DNA from: Limnephilus marmoratus
Lineage: Eukaryota; Arthropoda; Insecta; Trichoptera; Limnephilidae
Assembly: GCA_917880885.1 (NCBI GenBank)
Contig: OU862910.1
Location: 21,836,710 to 21,900,709 of the forward strand
Length of the DNA stretch: 64,000 nt
Direction: 5' to 3'
Position numbers and translations under genes: made by a program. Below, in pieces: positions 11,251-21,150 of this stretch. Positions within the stretch are counted from its first letter, which is position 1. The number at the start of each line of letters is the position of its first letter. The notes under the pieces were generated by a model, which saw only the letters and a list, made by a program, of their open reading frames with translations, searched no databases and was not told the origin of the DNA.

Positions 11251-11657
11251 TACTAATACCGCACCAAAGTCTCAACTGCTCCCCGTCTGGAGTCAGTGAG
11301 ACTATGGCATCCTTAAATTTGGGTATGTTGTAAGGCTGAAGGTAGTGGTGAGGGGAAGGAGATGGGGAAGAGGAAGGTGGGCATGTGCCTGGCTATTCAG
11401 ATCTGGTCACCAAACACGGCTAAAGCCATTTCAAGCAACGTTTCAATTCTGAATGGTGGTCTTACACCAGGGCCAAACTGAGAGTATCTTCCACCCTGGA
11501 ACGTGCCGCATATACACTATATATATTATTTTTAATGAATTAATTATGAAATACCACAAATTAACCAAATAAAATTTATTTGCGCACGCCGGGATTCGAT
11601 ACCGCGACCTTCGGATTGCGAATCAAGAGCCTTACCCCTCTACCACGGAGGCCTGTT
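11251..11657 (-). mobile_element. tRNA-derived SINE, copy B (most complete)
   Basis: Read on minus, the head at about 11580-11657 contains GTGGTAGAGGGGTAAGGCTC (A-box region) and GGTATCGAATCCCGG (B-box region). The tail matches copies A and C through TTCCAGGGTGGAAGATACTC and then continues ATTGAAACGTTGCTTGAAAT, a C/T-rich stretch and CCAGACGGGGAGCAGTTGAG. This longer tail also turns up alone at 31928-32040 and 55421-55535. Total length is about 400 bp. It is non-autonomous and would rely on a LINE partner. Confidence 0.8.
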
Positions 11658-11659
11658 CT

Positions 11660-12885
11660 ACGATGAGGAATTCCAATGAAAAGTATTATTACTTTACAAA
11701 TATGTTCATACAGATAAAATAAAAAAGTTTCTATGTAGATTTCGATACTTTCCATACTTCTGTTTTGCTGTCAAATTTTTTTTTCAATACTTGGGTAACA
11801 TAATAACAAACAAACACTAATTTGTTGTTTGTGCATGGGTGAAGTGATGGGTATTCCTAAAAAATGCGTATGCGTAAAATTATTAAAGTTCAATGAACTT
11901 TTCATTTTCAAAATTGGAAATAGGTAATACAATTATTTAATTAATTTAAAAAAATATATTTTGAATGTGTATATCTTTTGTTTAATTTTTTGACAAATAT
12001 CGTAATGTTTCAAGTTTACAAACATTCGAAAGGTAAATTTCTTAGGATCTCTAGCAAATTATTTTATTAATAAATACTTTCTGCTTCACAAATCCAACAA
12101 TTATAATATCCCTTAATTTTTCACGGTTCTGCGCTAGTATCGACATATTTTTATTTCAACCGCGTAACTTAAAACATAAGCCGTATTTCTTTCTCTGCAT
12201 CGACAGACATTTACAATAACACCGTGTCAAAGAATTCACGTGCTATTTATTATCAGAAAATACGTTGTTCAAAATCTCAGAGATTACTTACGGAGAATGA
12301 TTACGTTGTTCTGAATTATTTTCCTTGGTCGATCTCAAAATCTGTCATGAGATAACAATATACGAATAATAATTAATTTAGGTGTACATTCTACAAAATA
12401 AAATTATTTCTCAATCAATTCGTGATAATTGACTAATGGTTTTGATTGACAAGTGTAATTAGACAATTAATTGGTACGGGGTGTTGAAGTTACTCGTAGT
12501 TTCACGTGACAATAAACCATTGATACGTTTCGTGCTGTAATTTCATCACCCCTTAAAAGATTGCCATAAAAAAATGTTTGCCAAGATTTTATTAATGAAA
12601 TAAAAGCATTTCTCCAAAAGGCTTGAACTACACTCATCATCCAATCAGATATTTAAAAAAAATCTAAAATGCTTATGATCTTATCCGCGTTTGGGCTGCG
12701 GATTATATTATAAATATTCTGTAATTTGTGTTTTATCTTCATTATCGGGTTTATGCTTAAGTACCGACCTACTCATATATTTCAGAAATCGGTTTCCCGC
12801 AAGTAGATTGGTGCCAAAAACGCCGAAATCAAAATATGTTATTCTAAGTAAATGAACTTTGCATTTTCACTAATAATAATAATAA
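11660..12885. other. Unassigned AT-rich DNA
   Basis: No repeat ends or coding frame recognised. A (TAA)n microsatellite at 12873-12893 marks the border with the next element. Confidence 0.4.
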
Positions 12886-12889
12886 TAAT

Positions 12890-13835
12890 ATAACAGTGAA
12901 TTTATTTAGCGCAGTTTTGAGGTCGTTTACCTCAAGTAGGTACGCTTTGCACTTTAAGAGATACAGACATAAATGTGCCGGTGGCGGTAGTGAAAAATTT
13001 GTGTTAAGAAAATTCGATAAAAGTAATACAAAAATGATGAACAGTTCAGAATATAATTCAAAAGTACAAAACTTTACCAATAATGACAATTTCGAACTTC
13101 TACGAACTGACCCAAATAATTTATTTCAACAGCACATCAAATAGCATTAAAAGGTTGTAAATTCTCAATTTTTGAAGATCACACGATAATGTAAAATTCC
13201 TCACTAAATTCCCAAAAATTCCTAGGTTATTCTTGAAAATCCACAAAATTAATAGCCCTCTTTATTATGCCTGTGGTATTTTGTTGGATAATTCCCCACA
13301 CTGTAAACTAGCTGCCTTTATGACTAACCTATTTAATAGTTTTCCCCGATGTACACTATTAAAAATTCTTACGAATTAATCAATATTTCGAATGATTAAA
13401 CTCTACCAAATAACTGTAAATTAGTTTCCTTCGATATAGTAAATTCATTTCCAAATGTACCTCTACCCGAAAGTAGAAACATACTGCGAAATTTATTAAC
13501 CAATTTCAACCTATAAAAAATCTTATCGATGATTTCACTCTATAAATTTAATAAAATTAAACTTTAATTTAATGATATTATATATACAAAATGAAGGTTT
13601 ACTAATGGGTTTACCAATGAGCCCCCTTTTTGCTGATATCTTCACGGATATCCTTGAAAAAAATGTTTTTAATTCTAACTCACCTCTTTTTAAAGAAATG
13701 TGTTTATGTGGAAACGATATGTTGATGACTTATTTATCACCTATCCGATAATTGTAATAATCTGGAAGCTATTGAAATACCTTAAAAAAAATAAAACCAA
13801 TTTAATTAATAAACAATTAAATTTAACATATTCCT
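12890..13835 (+). pseudogene. Decayed Penelope-like element reverse transcriptase
   Basis: Frames read in order look like a PLE reverse transcriptase broken by frameshifts and stops. The first is an N-terminal stretch with SSEYNSKVQNFTNN and LLRTDPNN (13042-13120). Next comes IPRLFLKIHKINSPL (about 13215-13260), the K-x-HK motif before the palm. Then follows GLLMGLPMSPLFADIF (about 13593-13640), motif B. A shifted frame then gives WKRYVDDLFITY (about 13707-13742), the catalytic YVDD motif. PLEs copy RNA at chromosomal nicks using a reverse transcriptase and a GIY-YIG nuclease. No nuclease domain is seen here; repeat R begins straight after. Confidence 0.75.
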
Positions 13836-13845
13836 ATCCCTTTTT

Positions 13846-14250
13846 TTACATTAAGGCCCCGAGGAAACAATGTCCCTAGGGGCCTGTGTCATCTTTGAGG
13901 AAGCTGTGTGGAGGGTTTTTTAAGGGAAAGGAAGGAGAAGAAGATATGGGAAGGAAAAAGGTATGAGGGGTGGGTAGGAATCTGGGGGTTAGTGTGGCCA
14001 GGAGCGACGGACGTATGAATCTATTCCTCACACTGCGGTGCAAGGCGATGGGTCGGGAGAATCCGGCTGGAGAGGTAAAAAGGCCTCTCTCAATCAGTCC
14101 CCTCCGATCCAGCCCGCCACGCTGTGGTTGGGCAAACGTATCCGCCACCAAGACCTTACACCTAATTTTACCCCTTCTCTATCATCTCCTCCCCTCTCGC
14201 CCTTTACAAAATTTGATGTTCTCTCTCCCTCTTCGATGTTAATTATAAAT
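13846..14250 (+). repeat. Unclassified interspersed repeat R, copy 2
   Basis: Begins in the inverted pair GGCCCCGAGGAAA / CCCTAGGGGCC, then CATCTTTGAGGAAGCTGTGT, then the blocks shared with copies 1, 3 and 4. It sits between the PLE reverse transcriptase and a hammerhead-like motif. It may therefore have inserted into the PLE, or be part of its 3' region. Confidence 0.65.
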
Positions 14251-14289
14251 ACATTGCAACTCTGTAATTAATTTAATGTTTGTATAACC

Positions 14290-14318
14290 GTGATGAAGGT
14301 TCAGGTTGAATCGAAACC
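14290..14318 (+). ncRNA. Hammerhead-ribozyme-like core
   Basis: GTGATGA, then GGTTC, a short loop, GAATC, then GAAACC. The GGTTC/GAATC arms form a 5-bp helix II (one G-U pair) between a CUGAUGA-like box (first base changed) and GAAA. PLE terminal repeats are known to carry hammerhead motifs, and a PLE reverse transcriptase lies 450 bp upstream. Helices I and III and a cleavage site were not established, so activity is doubtful. A poly(A) signal AATAAA follows near 14337. Confidence 0.4.
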
Positions 14319-14360
14319 GGTTGGTTTTATATATTCAATAAAGTGAAATTCAAAGTAAGT

Positions 14361-14522
14361 TAACAATTATTATAAGCAATAATTATTATCAGCCTGGAAC
14401 ACTATTTTACATTGAAAAAATCTTCCGAGAAAAAGTCTTTAAAGAAAAGGTCTTTTCTCGGAAGATTTTTTCAATGTAGATGAGTGTTTCAGGCTGATAA
14501 TTATTACTTATAATAATTGTTA
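14361..14522. repeat. 70-bp near-perfect hairpin
   Basis: The left arm 14361-14434 and right arm 14453-14522 are complementary along about 70 bp with a few mismatches and a loop near 18 nt. Key words are TCAGCCTGGAACACT / GTGTTTCAGGCTGA and ATTGAAAAAATCTTCCGAGA / TCTCGGAAGATTTTTTCAAT. A transcript would fold into a long double strand. It may be a foldback MITE or a source of small RNA; expression cannot be judged. Confidence 0.75.
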
Positions 14523-14690
14523 TCCTTTGTGATATGCATAAAAATCTTGTCTGAAACGTTAGTTTATCAATTAAAAATAATAATCAAACTAAGTTATTTT
14601 ATTCTAATTATAACAATGTTATTGTTTTAACATTTTCGTTTTCGTGCCACCTGTTTTTAAAACGATGTAGCCTAGTATAATATTTAAATA

Positions 14691-15014
14691 CTACAAATTG
14701 CAATAACAGGATTCCATAATGGTGTCATTTACATCCACAAACCCATTCACGAATAGATTACCTGGCACAATTTGCTTATATGAGTTGCCTGTTCTTCTCG
14801 TTTCAGTATCATTAATGAGTAGATGTTGTGTAGAATTTGTATGGAAAACGTAATCGAATCCACGTTCCGTCGCCAGTCTACGTAAACAGTTGCCGCAGTG
14901 CCTGCAACGTGATCTCGGTAAAGGCCACACCTGGAGGTTATTCGAGTTAACTGCTAGTACGTTGTAAGACGTAGAAAATTGCATTTCCTCTTTACCCGTA
15001 CAGTGGACACGCAA
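14691..15014 (-). CDS. Uncharacterised minus-strand open frame
   Basis: 107 open codons, with a TTG at the 5' limit, so the nearest real start would be an internal ATG about 10 codons in. The frame has a CRHCGNC cluster and several Asn/Thr-rich stretches, and I do not recognise a family. It lies next to the large hairpin. It could be a chance frame, a decayed transposon protein or a host exon. Confidence 0.2.
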   Translation of the reverse strand: MRVHCTGKEEMQFSTSYNVLAVNSNNLQVWPLPRSRCRHCGNCLRRLATERGFDYVFHTNSTQHLLINDTETRRTGNSYKQIVPGNLFVNGFVDVNDTIMESCYCNL

Positions 15015-15019
15015 ACATC

Positions 15020-15660
15020 AACTATATACCTACGTGCATATTATTTATTACGTTGTACTCCAACTCCCAATCGAATGGCATTGGTAATTTAACATTTTGC
15101 GTTGTTAGTTTTTAAATTCGTTAAATCTTCGAAAATTACATATTTTTGTGGAATATTGTCAGTAATATTGCCTACGGATACCAGGTATATACATTTCATA
15201 GAAGTTTATTTACCTGACTTAGTTTTAATTCGTGGAATAGTTTTTATTTTCTCTATCGTGACGCTGATCTATGCCTTTGTAGCAGAAGATCTTCAATAAA
15301 GACAATATTTCTTCACTGGCGAATTCCAACTTATTTATTAAACTTATAAGCACATGTTACAATAATAATATTTTTCCCGACCCGACAAAGCACTAAAGTG
15401 GTCTTCGGACCATAACTAGTTGATTCTAGCTGTTTTCAAGAGATAAGAAGCGTTTTTCTCTAAAGAACACATTATTTATAACCAAAAAAACTCACACAAA
15501 CAAAATAAACAATAGCTGACATATCAATGTAATACTGTGATATACAGAAACCTGCTTTATCAACTATCACTTCAATCCGTGCAACTATCCGTTGCAAGTA
15601 GGAAATCTGCAATAATAAACTAGTTTCGAAATGTTACGATAGAGGTCAGTAATAACCTTC
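15020..15660. other. Unassigned AT-rich DNA
   Basis: A hydrophobic plus-strand frame at 15102-15299 is followed by AATAAA at about 15295, but its base composition is like the surroundings. No gene is supported. Confidence 0.3.
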
Positions 15661-15703
15661 GCTTTTTAAACAGCCTTGTTGCCCCTGATTCTCTGTGAAC
15701 CAG

Positions 15704-15737
15704 CGTTTCAGACGTGTCTTACAGTGTCCATCATCAA
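15704..15737 (-). ncRNA. Degenerate PLE hammerhead-like core
   Basis: On the minus strand: TTGATGATGGACACTG, a short loop, ACGTCT, then GAAACG. It is the same pattern as at 19644-19676, 20126-20158 and 20842-20874, with the first base of CTGATGA changed. Helix II is reduced to GAC/GTC. It marks the remains of a PLE terminal repeat. Cleavage activity is unlikely. Confidence 0.35.
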
Positions 15738-15762
15738 AGCCCTAATTTTCGATCCCGCGGAC

Positions 15763-16154
15763 ATGGATCCGCTCCAACGAAATTGTTTCTCTTGCATTCG
15801 AGCGGTAAGGGTTAAGCATTCGAATAGGGTAGATCTAAAATGGTACGAGTATCGAAAAGGGTAAAATTAGTTGCTACTCCATATTTTAGTATACTTCAAA
15901 TTGAATCACGTTTCCGGACAGTGAATTGAATGGACTGTTTGGTTTAGTAAGCGTCACTGATGACGCGTATGGCCAGTACCAGGGGTTGTTCTCTCAGGAC
16001 TTTTTCGAGCGGGAAATGGGAAATTCTGACGCAATTCGTCCATTTTTCCGGGAAAATATCCTTTCATCGGTGTTGTTTTGCTCGTATCCAGAGCTGCGCG
16101 AGAGTGTTTTTGCAAGCGATTTTCTATTTAATTCTTTTGACGTGGCTCGTTTGC
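15763..16154 (+). other. Two weak exon candidates
   Basis: ATG at 15763 opens a 14-codon frame (MDPLQRNCFSCIRA) that meets a donor-like G|GTAAGG at 15804/15805. From 15922 to 16154 another open stretch lies between GGACAG and C|GTAAGTG, with a protein-like frame containing DDAYGQYQ and FFEREMGNSDAIRPFF. The two do not join in frame: joining them creates a TGA at the junction. At most one is real, or the pairing is wrong. No family recognised. Confidence 0.2.
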
Positions 16155-16259
16155 GTAAGTGCGTACTTCGTGTATATTGTTTTCACGACGCCGCGTTAAT
16201 TGATTCCATTAATTACACCGTTGAGTGTAGGAACCTGTATCGGTTTTAATGGGATAAAG

Positions 16260-17345
16260 CAATCTCATCGGTAAATATACGTAAGTTAACAGCACTCCTT
16301 TTTTGTATGAAAATTACTTTAATCACTTTAAATTAAATTCATCGTTTGCGTACTACATTCTACTCGGGTTTAAATTTAAAAAAACACATGCTTTCATTTT
16401 TTGCTTATTTTCCTCTACGAAAGTCGGAAAAAGAATTGCTGAACTTTCTTTTTATATATTACAGTTTTGCGTGTACTTCTCAATAAATGGAAACCTCGGA
16501 TATCATAAAAAAAAACGATAGACTCTTAATTCGTTATTAAAAGGTCGTTTGATATAAATAACAATATATGTTTATGTCTTTTCTGTAAATGTGGAATAGA
16601 TAACATAACAAAAAGCTAACTTAGGTACAATTTGATCTCTAAGTTCTTCTCAAAAAAATCACTTCAAACCGCGTTTTAATTAATTAAATATGATTGAAAA
16701 ACTATTTCAATAATGACTTCCAATGCACATTTTTAACGAATTAATAATTTGCTATTTACTTCGCACGAATGCATCGCGAACTGAATTGGGCGGCTTAGTT
16801 AAATTAAACTTGCTTTTAAAATTCCAGCACCGTGTCAGGATTTTTAAACATGACTTCCACAGCACTTTCGTCATACGATATTTATCTGAAATGTAAAATT
16901 TTATATTTTATGTTGCTATTTATTCTATGAATGTCGTGTTTTTGTGCATTACGTCAATTTCTAGGCTATAATATTTCATAAATCACTTAAGCCGTCAGTC
17001 AAGAATATTGTATTTCTGTTTCATGCCAGGAAACGACTTTTTGCAGTCAGTGTGTGCAGTTTTAGGCCGACCTCGTCTATCAAGGCTAAAACGGTGCCTT
17101 CTACTTGTATCGCCGTCAATATATCATTTTTAATGTCATTGGATGATAATCATTTCTAAATTAATAATGATATCTACACATTTCATCCTAGGAAAGCAAG
17201 TTTTGTATAACAATATTTAAGTTGAACTATTATCTAAGCAAGACTAGAATCTTTTTACTTGTTTGGTTATCACAATAGATAATAATTTAATAATGTTAAC
17301 TGATTTTATCCAAGATAATAAAAAAATAATAATTTACAGATTAAC
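16260..17345. other. Unassigned AT-rich DNA
   Basis: No recognisable coding sequence or repeat ends. Confidence 0.4.
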
Positions 17346-17349
17346 GACC

Positions 17350-17990
17350 TAATTTAACCCCTCCGATTTTTCGCGAATATTCACTTTTAATGTCTCAAAC
17401 GAAATGTCAGTTTTACGAAAACTTTGTGTTATTACCGCTTCACAATTAAAGCTCTATAAATGAAACATTTCTGAACGTAGCCGAATACGAAAAACTGTTT
17501 TAGAAAGGGTACGAAATAAGCTTTCAAATGGTTATATTACAAATAAATATTAATATTTGTAAATATTAATATTTGTAATGCAAATATAAAAAAATTAAAA
17601 TTTAGAATGCAAATATAAAAAAATGTTAAAATGACTCACGTGACGTTTTTATGTGAAAACGGTACTAAAATCACGGATTATGTAAAAAAAAACAATACTT
17701 ATTCTATTGTATAAATGTATAATAAACAATTTTGTCACCTCACTTTTTTATCATTTCATATAAAAATATTTAATAAAAATTAACGATATCGAGCGGCCCG
17801 TAGGCGATTTGGCAGATAAAATATGTGTCAACCGTGCGTCTGACAGAATAGGTCTTTTTATGATTCACTATCGACCTTTTACTTTTTGTTCTAGGGATGT
17901 CACTAAAACAATAACGGAGTTACAATGATTTCTGTCGAGACACACGCGTTGACGTATAAACACGCTTATTGCACGTGACTGCTTTCGTCA
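17350..17990. mobile_element. Probable decayed MITE with the shared GTGAGGTGACA core
   Basis: TTAACCCC at 17354 resembles the TTAA-CCC start of families P2 and P3. TGTCACCTCACTTTTTTA at 17733-17750 is the reverse form of the core shared with the other elements. The right end could not be located. A short palindromic run ATATTAATATTTGTAA is inside, near 17551-17575. Confidence 0.4.
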
Positions 17991-18014
17991 TTTTAAAGCG
18001 TATATCTGCTTACG

Positions 18015-18215
18015 TTACTGACCGGTTTTAACTAATAACCTTTTGTATTTTGTGATAAGGTGTATGAACTCGGTATAACTATTGCCCTCCATTAGTATAC
18101 TGGGCAATGAGGAGCACATATTATAGTAGTTAGTCCCAGAATTTCTGCTCTGAAATATATCCCGACTTAAGTTTCTACTAGTGGTATTCGAAAACAATGC
18201 AACATTTTTTTTCAT
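18015..18215 (-). pseudogene. Jockey/CR1-like LINE C-terminal fragment
   Basis: The minus-strand frame contains NTTSRNLSRDIFQSRNSGTN and SSLPSILMEGNSYTEF. It is clearly the same protein end as the plus-strand frame at 30060-30250 (RNTRSQDLFQCRNSGTNYH, SSLPGILMEGNNYTK). Both resemble the tail of Jockey/CR1-like reverse transcriptases. About 65 codons remain and the catalytic part is absent. Confidence 0.6.
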
Positions 18216-18217
18216 TC

Positions 18218-18390
18218 ACACGTCGCCACTGTTCGCGCTCATACGTCGCGACGGGATCACCTGATACGCGCGCTGTTTCATCATACGGAATCACGCGATA
18301 CCGTGTTGCTGGAACGAGACGCAGTGCTTGTCACGGGACCCGCTAGGCTATACCCGACTAGTCAGTTCCGACGTGTGATTTTTAATTGAA
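18218..18390 (+). promoter_or_regulatory. CpG-rich promoter-like patch
   Basis: CpG-dense sequence (ACGTCGCGACGGG, ACGCGCGCTG) in AT-rich DNA leads to GACTAGTCAGTTCCGACGTG near 18356-18375, which contains an arthropod initiator-like TCAGT. There is no TATA box at the usual spacing and no coding exon was found downstream. Speculative. Confidence 0.2.
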
Positions 18391-18641
18391 GAAAAATTTC
18401 ATCGGACAGCAAAATGACATCTATATTTTTTCCATCAAATTAACTCAGGAATCGCTAATGTGGTTAAAATTCTTCAGGTACGTGCTGTTACACCCTTTAT
18501 ATAAGTGTAATACATGCATTGTTTAAAAATGAAAATCCTAGTCATTGAAAATTCTTCTGTCCGACAATTAAAGCACTTTTAGATCATTTAAATTTTTAAA
18601 CATAGTTCAGCGAATTTAATGGAATACTCATTTAAAACTAA

Positions 18642-18859
18642 GGATGGGTTGTTTCAAAGTATTTGAATAATTCATCAAATATTTGAAGTTATTTTTTACA
18701 TTCTCTGAAAGTTCTATTCAAGTTCTGTGATTATTTCAGTTTTATGAATCAATTGCTCTATAATGAAATAATAACAGAACTTGAATAGAACTTACACAGA
18801 ACGTGAAAATTAACTTCAAATATTTGATTATTGTTGAAATTTTTTTACACAACCCGTCC
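18642..18859. mobile_element. Palindromic MITE, family H1, copy 1
   Basis: The ends GGATGGGTTGT and ACAACCCGTCC lie between TAA (18639-18641) and TAA (18860-18862), a 3-bp TWA-type target duplication like that of PIF/Harbinger elements. The inner words CAAATATTTGAAGTTA and AGAACTTGAATAGAACTT pair with their counterparts, so nearly the whole 218 bp folds back. Relatives: 29420-29622, part of 36777-36890, and an end near 52555. Confidence 0.75.
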
Positions 18860-18910
18860 TAAGAAAGTTTTTTTTTATATCTTTCAACAGCTTGTTTATA
18901 CCGGGTATTA

Positions 18911-19236
18911 GGGACGTACTTGATAACCAGTGATTCCTGACATTATTTGGAGTAAAAAATGTAAATGAAATTTTGATCTCAAATTTTGAATTTTGGGTGA
19001 CTTTAAAAAAAAAAAATTCTCTTAAGTAAAAAAAAAATCTTCCGCGTGTCGTCACTGGTCAGTCAGCCGAATAACCCCCAAACCTTTTACCCCGCCCCCA
19101 ACTATCCAACACCTACTATTTTTTTTGTTTTTGTAGAAAAAAAAATCAAAAATGTTATCGGAGACCAAAATTTCATCAACATTTTTACTCCAAATAATGC
19201 CAGGAATCACTGGTTAAAAGATATCAGGTACGTCCC
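18911..19236. mobile_element. MITE with 80-bp inverted ends, family H2
   Basis: GGGACGTAC and GTACGTCCC are flanked by TTA at 18908-18910 and 19237-19239. The inverted ends run on for roughly 80 bp with gaps (AACCAGTGATTCCTGACATT pairs with AATGCCAGGAATCACTGGTT). The TTA duplication fits the TWA target of PIF/Harbinger elements. The centre is A-rich and non-coding. Confidence 0.75.
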
Positions 19237-19239
19237 TTA

Positions 19240-19585
19240 ACAAATTTATAAGTAATAACACTATTGTTTCTGCTTTCTTCAATATCATTATGTTTTTCGC
19301 AGGTGACATAGCCTTTTCAATGAAATATTTATAAGAGGTTTATCGCTTTTGTTAGAATCTAGGTGATTTTGTTTGAACTGGGACAATACGATCATCATTT
19401 GATGGCTTCTGAATTAATTAACTTTCGCCCGAGGCCTTTGAATTGCGTGTTCGTGAAAGTGTTCACTTTCGCTGTACCATTTATTGCAGCTCGCTAAGCC
19501 GGTCATGAGAATGTATTCATTCTTGGTTTATCGTATCTTCAGGTTATATCCATACATCTGCTAAACTATAATCGACATTTTTTTT
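19240..19585. other. Unassigned AT-rich DNA
   Basis: Nothing recognised between the H2 MITE and the PLE remnant. Confidence 0.4.
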
Positions 19586-19643
19586 TGTTGTTATTAGTTT
19601 TTGGGGTATTATGCCGTGTTGCTCTACCTTCTTCTTTAGCCAA

Positions 19644-19676
19644 CATTTCGGACAGTGTTGCAGTGTCCATCATCAG
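19644..19676 (-). ncRNA. Hammerhead-like core in left PLE arm
   Basis: On minus: CTGATGA, T, GGACA, loop, TGTCC, then GAAATG. The CUGAUGA and GAAA boxes are exact, and helix II is a perfect 5-bp stem. This is the best preserved of five such cores in the window. A downstream TGTTG/CAACA pairing could be helix III, but I could not place a proper NUH cleavage site and helix I. Call it a candidate ribozyme. Confidence 0.5.
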
Positions 19677-19840
19677 GGCAGATGTGTAATAGTTAGGGGT
19701 GATGTTTGTACTTATCTACTTAGGAGCGATACCGTGTCGCCAGCTCCACTCCTCTACGAGCTGGCGCTACAATATACTTCAGCATGTTTTTTGTTAGCCT
19801 TGATGTAACCGTCAGTTACCGGATACCAAGAACTATTGAG

Positions 19841-20068
19841 CTAAGCTCCGTCATCTCTATTAATATTTATCAGATTTTTGTGAATTTCAATTGCCTCCTT
19901 AATCAGGCATGCTCTATGAGTTTTGGGTCTTCCCAGGACCTCAGGGACAAGTCCAAAGTAATGGCCGGTTTCGATTAAGTGCCCGGCGATTGCCGATTTG
20001 TCAGGGTGGCCAAGTTTACAGGCACGAAAGTGTTCTGATATCCTTTTGGAGATCGTCCGCTCTGACAC
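19841..20068 (-). pseudogene. PLE GIY-YIG endonuclease C-terminal part
   Basis: The frame reads RISEHFRACK, then KSAIAGHLIETGHYFG, then RACLIKEAIEIHKNL and NRDDGA. This is the C-terminal half of the GIY-YIG nuclease of Penelope-like elements: the 'KSAxAxH...GH' block and the 'R...KEAIEI' helix that carries the catalytic Glu. The GIY and YIG motifs themselves are missing, so the domain starts truncated. It would nick target DNA for insertion if intact. Confidence 0.75.
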
Positions 20069-20125
20069 GGTATCGCTCCTAAGTAGATAAGTACAAACAT
20101 CACCCCTAACTATTACACATCTGCC

Positions 20126-20158
20126 CTGATGATGGACACTGCAACGCCGTCAGAAACG
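20126..20158 (+). ncRNA. Hammerhead-like core in right PLE arm
   Basis: CTGATGATGGACAC, loop, GTCA, then GAAACG. The boxes are exact, but helix II is shortened to GAC/GTC compared with the left arm. It is the inverted partner of 19644-19676. Confidence 0.45.
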
Positions 20159-20219
20159 TTGGCTAAAGAAGGAGGTAGCGCAACACGGCATAATACCCCA
20201 AAAACTAATAACAAAAATA

Positions 20220-20835
20220 CTTTTGGCCGTGAAAATCTAAAATCGTATAATCGACATAATTAAGAATATGAAATTTAAGCTTTAGTTTTTTTCATATTAT
20301 TAATATTTTCAATTTTCATAATCTAGTTCAACGCTTTCAGCTCGCAACATTTCTATCATAAGATACGGAGCTTTTATATATAAATTTATAATATGTCAAC
20401 AAAAAAAGAAACGCCATATTGCTGGCATTTGAAACCTTTGCAAAAATTCTAAATTCTGTATTCTTGACGTATCTTTTATCGTGCCGCTCAATAATAAACG
20501 TGTTTTTATAACCGGAATATGAATCACGATATTGATAGTAGGTATGCTAACATTGAATATAATCATTGTTCTGACGCAAATGTTGTTTTTTTCGCACAAA
20601 CCAACTCTTTCCAAAGTCAAGAATCAAGATCAGTAGTATAAGATATCATATAATAAACCAAGTTTTATTCATTTCTGAAATTCGTTAATCTGATGAAATT
20701 CGTTAAAATGACGCAATTCTGATGATTTTTATATTGTGCGTAGGTCATCATGATGAAATAATGAATAATTTTTATATTTCATCACTAGCAAATAAATTAT
20801 GTCGTTCATTTTCGGAAATGTGTCCCTACTCCTTA
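20220..20835. other. Unassigned AT-rich DNA
   Basis: Nothing recognised. A minus-strand frame at 20396-20620 has no convincing composition. Confidence 0.35.
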
Positions 20836-20841
20836 AGCCTA

Positions 20842-20874
20842 CGTTTCATATAGCTTCACTGTGTCCATCATCAG
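20842..20874 (-). ncRNA. Hammerhead-like core of a further PLE end
   Basis: On minus: CTGATGATGGACAC, a loop, then ATATGAAACG. Both conserved boxes are present but helix II is poorly paired. It is followed by TAGGCTTAAGGAGTAGGG, similar in position to GCTAAAGAAGG in the PLE arms. Confidence 0.35.
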
Positions 20875-21150
20875 TGCAGATAACTGACAACCAAATTTCT
20901 AATCGTATCTTAAAAATATATTATTTGTGTGATTTTCATCATCCTTTTTAAGGTTATGAAACCGATATAATTTTACTAACAACGTAAATATTATGATTCA
21001 CATGAGCATGTGATTAATCGCCACTTAATGATTAATGGGTTTTTCCCTGAACTCTTTTTTTGAACTCACCGGTATTGTGTGGCTAACAATATAATCGTTA
21101 CACAACTTCTCCCCAATTTACGAAATTCTTCATTTGAAAGAGGTTTTTTT

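Larger units (their letters stand above)
19589..20217 (-). mobile_element. Penelope-like element remnant with inverted terminal arms
   Basis: The arms 19589-19738 and 20064-20217 are inverted copies about 150 bp long, similar throughout (TTATTAGTTTTTGGGGTATT, GTTAGGGGTGATGTTTGTAC). Between them on the minus strand lies the end of a GIY-YIG nuclease frame. PLEs commonly carry such terminal repeats, often with inverted arms and hammerhead motifs. The left arm is followed by a perfect 9-bp hairpin CGCCAGCTC/GAGCTGGCG (19738-19766). The reverse transcriptase is missing, so this is a truncated insertion. Confidence 0.7.

Noticed and set aside
13876..14271. Frames resembling each other at 1308-1496 and 13970-14242 (MGRNLGV starts)
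   Set aside because: The similarity is of repeat DNA. Indels shift the frame between copies, so no shared protein is maintained.
15926..16249. 107-codon frame as an intact gene
   Set aside because: It opens with TTG and not ATG, and the apparent upstream exon joins it out of frame. Kept only as a weak exon candidate.
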